From Phoronis ovalis (Eukaryota; Phoronida; Phoronidae), in contig JAOXYB010030820.1 of assembly GCA_028565635.1 (NCBI GenBank), positions 1-14,724 of the forward strand: a stretch of 14,724 nt of DNA, given 5' to 3'. Under the pieces are notes generated by a model. That model searched no databases. It saw only the letters and a list, made by a program, of their open reading frames with translations, and was not told the origin of the DNA. Shown piece by piece: positions 8,890 to 14,724 of this stretch (its first letter is position 1; each line of letters starts with the position of its first letter). A program made the translations under genes and the position numbers.

Positions 8890-9345
8890 ACTGGTACCCA
8901 TGTGCGTAAATGGATTTTTGAAAAAGCCCCTAAATGTGTTTTCCCATTTTTAAATTTTGAGCGTTTTTCGCCGACTGGATGAAATTTTAGATACCCTAAA
9001 TGCGTTGAATGTTTTTTTGGAAAATGCCCGGGAAATGGAATTATGGGAAATTCACTCGATCATGATTGCAAATTAACTTTTGAGATGAAGTTTGATCAAG
9101 TGGTTGGTGGTTTTGATCTGCGATTTCGATACCCTTAACAGTTAATCAAATAAGGTACCCTTCATCAAAAAATGTAACCCTAAATGTGTAATGCGTGTTA
9201 ACGTACTTAGTTCTCAAAAATCACCCTTTTTGCGCGTTTTTGTTCGCGCACAAGCGTACCAACCATTGATTTAATTTCGACCCCCGAGAGGGGAGTTTTA
9301 TCCCAACATAGCAACCATTTGATCATGAGTAAAGTTTAGTATAGC
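8890..9345. repeat. repeat-like element with CCCTAAATG words
   Basis: The word CCCTAAATG followed by TGT or CGT occurs at 8928-8940, 8993-9006 and 9177-9189, with degenerate forms TACCCTTAAC (9130) and GTACCCTTCA (9156). Local composition (GCGTTTTT, TCGCGCAC, CCCCCGAGAGGGG) differs from the surrounding AT-rich DNA. It resembles dispersed non-coding repeats of marine invertebrate genomes, but I cannot assign a class. No terminal repeats or target duplication were found. Confidence 0.45.
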
Positions 9346-9372
9346 TCGATGAGGAACTATAAATCTACAATG

Positions 9373-9920
9373 CTAAGAATCGCCATTTTCATTACATGTA
9401 ATTCCACCTGAGAATATGTTCTTAAGAAATGACTTGTTGCTAGCTAAGTTTCTTGATGAACCCTTTGATTGCTTTGCCTTCTTCGACTCTTGACTTGACC
9501 TTTCTGAATAGTCTGTATTTTTTCGTTTCCTCAACAAAATTTCATCTTCTGTGTCTTTTTGCTTGAAATCCCATGATTTTGATTGAACTGTTTTTTGTTT
9601 CTTTTCCAGTCTTTTTAATATTTTATTCCTTTCCATATTTTTAATATAAAAATTTGTTTCCTTTTTAACTTGTGATATTTCTGTTCTCATTCGTTGTTGG
9701 TGTACAGCTTTTTCATAAGCAAGTCTTTCATTAAGATGAGCCCATTTAAACTTTGGTAGGTATTTAATATTCCATATTTCATCATACCAGCGACTCCTTC
9801 GCTTACCACCAATTTTATTATTGTTTAAAGATAAGGCCACTCGCTTGGCAATCTTCTTATTTTGAAATTCTAGCCAGCCTTCGGTAAACTGTCTTGCTTT
9901 CTTGCCTTTTGGAGTTTTTT
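9373..9920 (-). CDS. ABT1: ABT1 exon 2
   Basis: 548 bases from the acceptor CTACTTTTTTCAG to a TGA-type end at 9375-9373 in the - strand frame. It opens with EKTPKGKKARQ (Glu shared with exon 1), a basic loop typical of the family's RRM, then the conserved W-Y-D-E-I-W-N-I-K-Y-L block and coiled-coil-like tail. Confidence 0.92.
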
Positions 9921-10703
9921 CTGAAAAAAGTAGTCATTAAGATATATATTTACAGAGCAGCAAAATACTTCATTTGTTTAAACTACATCACCTAGATATT
10001 CTGACATCATGTGGCACAGATAGATGTAGGGAGGGCTGTCAAAATGTTTACAAGAGTGCGGTATAATATTACAAAATGGATTAACTTCTAAATCTTATTA
10101 GAGCTCTAAACACTAACTAGGGGTATGTATTTTATACTTTGTTTTCCCATATAAGCTCCCTGGGTGTTTATTTAAAAAATGTTTTTGAGGTAGCTATTAT
10201 TATAGAGGGGGCAATTATTAACTTCTTTGTACTCCTGGCATGAATATTACATTTTTTTTAAATAAGGTAAATTTTGAAGACTTCCAGTTTGATAAACATT
10301 TCTGTAATAGTGACATACAAAAATATTTAAAGTCAGTTTGAGCATAACAGACATACTCATATTTTTCGGGACCCACTTATACCCCTTGAACTCTACAACA
10401 CAAAAATCATTAATTAATAGTTACTAGTTATTAATACAACGCCATAATATTTATTACATAACTATATAACACTAACAAAGTAACAGCAAGTGTTTCATAA
10501 TTACATAAGCCATCATAAATGTTACCTTCGGGTTGAAGGAATATGCGCCCCGTCTGTCCATATTGGCTAAATATCTGCCGGATCTTCTTCACACTCATGA
10601 ATGGTGGAATTCTACTTAAATATATAATTCCTGATTCAGTAGCCTTATTATTGTCGTCATCATTTCGAACATTTTCCTCTGGCACACGCTTTTTGTCGTC
10701 CAT
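9373..10703 (-). CDS. ABT1: activator of basal transcription 1 (ABT1/Esf2 family)
   Basis: Exons 10703-10526 and 9920-9373 on the - strand encode a complete protein of about 241 residues (human about 270). ABT1 and yeast Esf2 are nucleolar RNA-binding proteins of the small-subunit processome; ABT1 was also described as binding TBP. Residues 1-24 are charged; 25-93 form a divergent RRM with RNP2-like GIIYLSRIPPF and a second half FTEGWLEFQNKKIAKRVA. The family signature follows at 101-129: RWYDEIWNIKYLPKFKW, then AHLNERLAYE. A Lys/Glu-rich helix (about 130-170) and a basic tail ending near FLKNIFSG follow, as in ABT1. The start was chosen because MDDKK lies in a good context (AGCATGG) and the upstream frame looks like 5' UTR. 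Confidence 0.93.
9921..10525 (-). other. ABT1: ABT1 intron
   Basis: 605 bases, GTAACA to TTTTTTCAG on the - strand, phase 1, interrupting the RRM between beta strands. AT-rich; nothing else seen. Confidence 0.85.
10526..10703 (-). CDS. ABT1: ABT1 exon 1
   Basis: 178 bases: 59 codons plus the first base of a Glu codon (phase 1), followed by donor GTAACA. It holds the acidic N-terminus and the first half of the RRM (beta1, helix 1 and the start of beta2, ending IFLQPE). Confidence 0.9.
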
Positions 10704-11082
10704 GCTGGAAGCTAAAAAAAAACAACGCGAGATTGTTCGAGAACTCGATTGGGGAAGTTCATATTTTGCATCCCGGATCCGCATGAATGATTTTTCATCC
10801 ATAAATTTTTCTACAAACACCAGCAGACTTAAAATAAACACTCATTACTTGCGAATATCTTTCATTGGTCAAGAATGTCAAAAAAATTAGTTTCGACTGT
10901 GGTCGGCTCCAGCGCCACCACATCTCGTAAAGTCACATGACCTATCAAAATGGCGACTTCCATGGAAAGCGAATTGACGTGTGTCTCGTTTTCTGTTTTT
11001 TTAATATTGTCCATATAGTAATATGGTCAACAGGTGACTCGTAAAATACCTGTATTGTTAAACGAACTCTGCGATTCCATGC
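10704..11082. promoter_or_regulatory. divergent promoter region between ABT1 and the membrane-protein gene
   Basis: 10890-10990 is richer in CpG than its surroundings. It holds AAAATGGCGAC (10947-10957), matching the YY1 promoter consensus AANATGGCGNC, and GTCACATGAC (10932-10941), close to the GTCACGTGAC E-box palindrome bound by USF/TFE-type factors. Both lie about 240 bases upstream of the ABT1 start on one side. A consensus donor GTAAGTAT follows at 11083 on the + strand, as expected of a non-coding first exon. No TATA box is obvious. Confidence 0.5.
10950..11018 (+). other. possible upstream ORF in the 5' leader
   Basis: ATG inside the YY1-type motif opens a 22-codon frame (MATSMESELTCVSFS...) ending at TAG. 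If the first exon of the + strand gene starts here it would be a uORF, since the main start codon lies in the next exon. There is no evidence that it is translated. Confidence 0.25.
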
Positions 11083-11790
11083 GTAAGTATTAGTTTAATT
11101 AACGGACTGAATTTTGATGAATATTAATTTCCAAGGTTCATTCGTATGCAATGTGGTTTTTAAATTAGCATAATCTAGATACCGGATTCTGTCTCGGATA
11201 GTCTAGATTACTAGTATAAAACTTCATACAGAAAATTTTGCTCAAAATAATGCTTATGATATAGTACAATGTCAATACTGGTGAAACTGTTGAAGTAGAA
11301 CATACTAAATCAAAAATCAATAGACATGCAAATTGAATGCTTATCAAGCTAATTTGGAATTCATCCCATACCTTTGAGAGCAATGTAAAGTATACTAATT
11401 ATACTTTAATGATTAGAATTTAGATCAACTGCAAACGGCTGTCATGGATGTCTGTAAAACTTGGAATCAGTTCCACTATATTTTCTATGATATTCATTTT
11501 AGAATCATGTAATTATATTATATCAACACCTATGAACATCTCCAGTTAATTTAGCAATCATTCTATACACAAACTGCTTTTGTGTGGTAAATTATGTCAC
11601 ATTGACAGCTTGGAGTATTTTGTTTTAATTTCTACTTGGAGGTTCTCATTACAAATAAGTTATAAAAGGCCAAGATCATTTTGTCAGAAAGTGTTGTGTT
11701 ATTTGAAGAAAACAGCCAATATTTTGTTCATTATAAATATAAGTTTTCTGTGTTTAATTCTTATACATACTTTTTCATCTCAATTTACAG
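11083..11790 (+). other. probable 5' UTR intron of the membrane-protein gene
   Basis: From donor GTAAGTAT (11083) to acceptor CAATTTACAG (ending 11790). No coding signal on either strand within it. The pairing of these two sites is inferred from their quality and from the absence of a coding exon between them. Confidence 0.45.
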
Positions 11791-12548
11791 ATGCAATAGC
11801 AAAAGAATGTCACTTATGCTCTCTACTGTCACTGCATATATGACAATTTGCTTTGGAATATATCCAGTAGTCGTTGCCTCTGCCTTCAGCATCGAACAGC
11901 AGTCAACGATCCCTCTGTTTCCTTCGTTACCAGATATATCAGAATATGAAAATAATTCGTCATCTATTATAAACAATGTGTCTGCAAATTCACACATGGT
12001 TTTCACTCTGTCTGATGCTGATAACAAAAGTGACATCAACTATACCAATCTTCCTGTGTTAGCATCTTCCACTGTTGTCTCCAACACCTCTGGGACAATT
12101 ATGCCTGCATCTACAAATATGAGTGCTTCAAACTCATTGATAACTGGATATCATCACGAAAGTGGATCTACACTGCAAACCAATAAAACAGTTTTACAAA
12201 TGAGTACAATGTACGCAACGGGAGGTTCAGCAACTGTTTCTGTTGACTTGACAATTAGAAGCGAATATAGAATAACCTCACCAGTTAAAGAAAGTGAAAC
12301 TGCAAGTAAAATCTCAGATTCATCTAGCATTGACAACCCAGATAGTACCACGAAATATCTACAAGATATGTCTGTGCAAAGCTCCATACTTCCATCTTCC
12401 ATGCTAAGTGTACTGTCAAGTACTGATATGTTGACAGTTCCTTCAACAAAGCCTACTGGTAATATTAATAACGCAGATTCCCGTAACCTGCATACTTCAG
12501 AGATAATTGGAATAGCTGTTGGTTCAAGTGCTTTTGTTATTGTTATAG
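11791..12548 (+). CDS. membrane-protein gene: first coding exon (16 untranslated bases, then ATG at 11807)
   Basis: Acceptor CAATTTACAG ends at 11790. The ATG at 11791 meets a stop two codons later, so the start is the ATG at 11807 with A at -3. The exon runs 247 codons plus one base and ends in phase 1 at donor GTGAGT (12549), in the middle of the membrane helix. Confidence 0.8.
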
Positions 12549-13842
12549 GTGAGTTTGTTTGATCCATTGAAATTGTTTGAAATAATGTATGGTCAGTTAT
12601 TGTAATGTACATTCATATTTTTATAAATAATAAATAAATAATAAAATTCCAGATTTATCTAACTAGGGAGTCCAGGTTTTTTTGTTTCTAATAATCTAAT
12701 TTGATGGTGCTTCTAATTCTTAGCTTCTATTTAAGAGAAATCATTATCCTATTTGGATAAATGTAGTAAGCGTATCCATGCATACACAATTTTAGTATGT
12801 GTGTGTATGTATATAAATATATATTTATATGCATATATATGTTTGTGTCGCCCATCTGTTTACATATAAAGCAGTTACAATTTTTTGCTGTTGCAGTTCT
12901 TGGTATAGCTTTTACCAATTACAGATGCTTCATTGATGACTACTGGACTTTTTGACACATCTTGTTTCTATTTCTTATTTATGCACCATATTGTAACTTG
13001 TCAGGTGTTATGATTGGTATTGTATGTTGCCGAAGATTACATACAGATGGCCGAAGTAAATCTCCGAATGGAGAAGGGAATGTGCATGTGTACAGTAACT
13101 ATTTGGATGATGCCATGATTATGAATTACATTGGACATATACAGCTGCCTAAGGTATCTTACCATAAGGCCAGACCAAAAAAAAACTTGTTTAATGGGTG
13201 CAATGGAATCAAATTGTGGCGTTTTCATTTTACATTTAAAACATTGTTTAACAGGTGTGACCGCTTTTTGTTTTTTAAAATATGAAAAAGCCCTATAAAA
13301 TCTACTCAGTTTAAAAGGCTTTCACCTGTTAAAGATGTTTTCAAAAAGTTAAATAATAAAAAAACAGCTCTACCTATTCAGTTATTGAGGGGTTTTGCCC
13401 GTTAAGCGACTTTTGTATTTGGTGTAGTCTATTTTTTTTGTTATATTTACATTTAAATGCTTACAATGTTGAGTCAGGTAGTTTCAAACTAAAAAATTTT
13501 AAAATACCCAGAAGCACTTTGCTTGAACTGTCTTGTACAGTACTGATAACTACAAAATGTTTTGTACTTTTTACGTCACAAACCAGAAGAAAGTACATAA
13601 CAACAAAGTCATGCATGAAAACTGTAATAAAAAAAACTATCAGTAAATTTTAAATACTTTACAATTTTGAAGTTACTCAGACTCATTTAATTTTGTATTG
13701 CTAACACCACAAACTTTTGTATTTTCAGGAAACAACGGAAGAAATGATATCATTAGATAATGATGCATTCTTACATAGTCTTGAAGCAGAAACATTTACA
13801 AATTGTTATTATGATAAAGGTGCTAAGAATACACATTTATAA
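11807..13842 (+). CDS. type I single-pass membrane protein, Ser/Thr-rich glycosylated ectodomain, unknown family
   Basis: Exons 11807-12548, 13005-13153 and 13729-13842 join to 334 residues. Residues 1-26 form a signal peptide (hydrophobic stretch ending VVVASA). Residues 27-232 are Ser/Thr-rich and mucin-like, with eight N-x-S/T sequons, no cysteine pattern and no recognised fold. Residues 233-256 are a transmembrane helix (IIGIAVGSSAFVIVI continuing GVMIGIVCC across the exon junction), followed by a stop-transfer RRLH. The tail (257-334) carries several Tyr (YSNY, NYIGH, NCYY) and an acidic EEMISLDND-AFLHSLE segment. This start was chosen because it directly precedes the signal peptide; the frame is open upstream only through the intron. 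I do not recognise the family; a mucin-like receptor or adhesion protein is a reasonable guess. Confidence 0.82.
12621..12645. repeat. (TAAA)n/(TAA)n microsatellite with AATAAA signals
   Basis: Short run of ATAA and TAAA units containing three overlapping AATAAA hexamers (12629, 12633, 12640). Confidence 0.7.
12798..12848. repeat. TG/TA simple repeat
   Basis: GTGTGTGTATGTATATAAAT grades into alternating AT-rich sequence up to GCATATATATG, a decayed dinucleotide microsatellite. Confidence 0.7.
13005..13153 (+). CDS. membrane-protein gene: end of membrane helix and start of cytoplasmic tail
   Basis: 149 bases, phase 1 in and phase 0 out (donor GTATCT). It completes Gly248 and encodes VMIGIVCCRRLHTDGR and the tail up to GHIQLPK. 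The good junction across the hydrophobic segment supports this splice over the TTGCAG at about 12897. Confidence 0.8.
13154..13728 (+). other. intron of membrane-protein gene
   Basis: GTATCT to TATTTTCAG, phase 0. AT-rich; the open frames inside it have no protein character. Confidence 0.7.
13729..13842 (+). CDS. membrane-protein gene: last coding exon
   Basis: Acceptor TATTTTCAG ends at 13728. 37 codons in phase 0 read ETTEEMISLDNDAFLHSLEA and then ETFTNCYYDKGAKNTHL, ending at TAA (13840-13842). A donor-like AAG/GTGCTA within the exon could allow a shorter variant. Confidence 0.72.
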   Translation, partial: ETTEEMISLDNDAFLHSLEAETFTNCYYDKGAKNTHL

Positions 13843-14413
13843 ACTATTATTTGTATGAGACATTATATAAAACAGATATCATCATTGTAATAATTACAGT
13901 ACTACTATTCTGTGTCTCTGTTTGCATCTGAAAGCTTTTCCTAACGTTACAACTAGTAGATGTGTTGGCTTCAGCTTACATAATACTGAAAAAAGTGTTA
14001 GTTTTTTCTTTAAACGCTTATTTATGCATGAGCTAAAACAACAAGTTGGGTTTCTGTTTCATTTGTATGGAATCTCTGTGATATTTATGTGATATAGTTA
14101 TAAAAGGTATAAGGGGTATAAGGTTTCAAATATAATTGATTGTCATATTCCAGTGCCATTGAATTTGATAAATGTATATATATATTTCGTGTTCCTTTAT
14201 TTACACAAGAGTTTTTCTATATTTAGTACTACTACATGCTTTTTCAAATAATGTTCAAAAATTGTTTTGTTATACATTGTTTAGCGGATTTTGTTAAGTT
14301 TCAATATATTTCAGTTTAATTGTTACCAGAACTTGATTGTTCTTTCTTTATGCGTCTACAAAGCTAAACAGCCACATTATTATTATAAGAGGGATTATCC
14401 GGAGGGGGGGGGG
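13843..14413. other. 3' UTR and AT-rich flank
   Basis: No coding signal. No close canonical AATAAA follows the stop codon; the first is at 14445-14450, inside the hairpin-rich element. A (TA)n run is at about 14175-14186 and a run of eight G at 14406-14413. Confidence 0.5.
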
Positions 14414-14597
14414 CTGACAGTCAGAATAGCTGGATCCCAAAAGTAATAAAAGGGTGCTTTTGTTGGTGGTCGATTTTATTTGGCGACCTTTTTTTTGGTT
14501 ATGGTCCTAAAGGCCAAAAAAAGGGTACGAGTTTTTGAACTCATAGGTCCCAATAAGGGACTTTTTATGCCCATCACTATGTAATAGTGAAAGGGCA
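14414..14597. repeat. chain of six consecutive hairpins, probable structured or mobile element
   Basis: Stems in order: CTGAC/GTCAG (14414-14424); GGTCG/CGACC (14468-14488); CC-T8-GG against CC-A7-GG (14487-14524); GAGTT/AACTC (14529-14542); GTCCC/GGGAC (14547-14561); TGCCC-a-TCACTAT against ATAGTGA-aa-GGGCA round a three-base loop (14568-14597). From the second stem on they follow nearly end to end. The sequence continues less AT-rich to the window end. Confidence 0.55.
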
Positions 14598-14724
14598 TAT
14601 AGCCTTACGGCGTATGTAACCTTTTTTTGTGTTGCTATAACGGCTTAAGCTTTCATCAGATCATCTTCGTATTTGGTACAGGGTAAGTACAGGTCAAAGC
14701 GCAGGTCTGATATAATTTTGACCT
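14598..14724. other. right edge, likely continuation of the same element
   Basis: No coding frame. Contains the perfect 8-base palindrome GCTTAAGC (14643-14650) and composition like the hairpin chain. The element probably runs beyond the window. Confidence 0.35.

Larger units (their letters stand above)
12549..13004 (+). other. intron with AT/TG simple repeats
   Basis: GTGAGT to CTTGTCAG, phase 1. If retained, translation ends four residues later at TGA (12560-12562). AATAAA-type signals are clustered at 12629-12645, and a TG/TA-rich simple repeat runs from about 12798 to 12848. Confidence 0.7.

Noticed and set aside
8928-9189. Telomeric repeat (CCCTAA)n
   Set aside because: Only isolated hexamers inside longer words, never in tandem.
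10543-10890. 115-codon + strand frame opposite ABT1 exon 1
   Set aside because: Antisense shadow of the RRM-coding exon and its 5' leader; composition mirrors the real gene.
11580-11843. Frame on the + strand overlapping the membrane-protein start
   Set aside because: Lies across the acceptor at 11790 in another frame, no independent support.
12154-12612. 152-codon - strand frame opposite the mucin-like ectodomain
   Set aside because: Antisense of a Ser/Thr-rich coding exon, which commonly leaves the opposite strand open.
13438-13653. 71-codon frame in the last intron of the membrane-protein gene
   Set aside because: AT-rich, Lys/Thr/Phe-biased, no motif; located between matched splice sites.

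Overview
The window looks like a piece of an invertebrate animal nuclear genome. It is AT-rich, its genes are split by short introns with ordinary GT-AG borders, and the proteins are metazoan. A lophotrochozoan, perhaps a mollusc, fits the base composition and the homeobox content, but the organism itself is an inference.

Four gene models can be supported. (1) On the + strand, from about 966 to 4059, lies the 3' part of a Compass (CMP) family homeobox gene like Drosophila dve: the end of a SATB-type ubiquitin-like domain (ULD), a CUT-like (CUTL) domain, and one long terminal exon with two atypical homeodomains and a CtBP-binding motif. Its 5' exons are outside the window or unrecognised. (2) On the + strand, 6267 to 7603 holds a second CUTL plus one homeodomain, in three exons with splice phases matching the first copy. 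No ULD exon of its own could be found, so it is either a tandem paralogue that lost or hides its 5' end, or an alternative 3' cassette of the upstream gene. (3) On the - strand, 10703 to 9373 is a complete two-exon ABT1/Esf2 orthologue, a nucleolar ribosome-biogenesis RNA-binding protein. (4) On the + strand, 11807 to 13842 encodes a 334-residue type I membrane protein with a signal peptide, a Ser/Thr-rich ectodomain with eight N-glycosylation sequons, one membrane segment and a short tail. I do not recognise its family.

Genes 3 and 4 diverge from a common region of about 1.1 kb. It carries a YY1-type motif, an E-box palindrome and a good splice donor at 11083, which together suggest a bidirectional promoter and an untranslated first exon for the membrane protein.

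The rest is intron and intergenic DNA. It includes a G-rich low-complexity tract at the left edge (1-120), a diverged tandem duplication (8254-8535), a repeat-like element built round CCCTAAATG words (about 8890-9345), small AT/TG simple repeats (12621-12848), and at the right edge a chain of six consecutive hairpins (14414-14597) that looks like part of a mobile or structured element. The three homeodomains all carry Lys at recognition position 50, which links the two left-hand genes to dve rather than to SATB.
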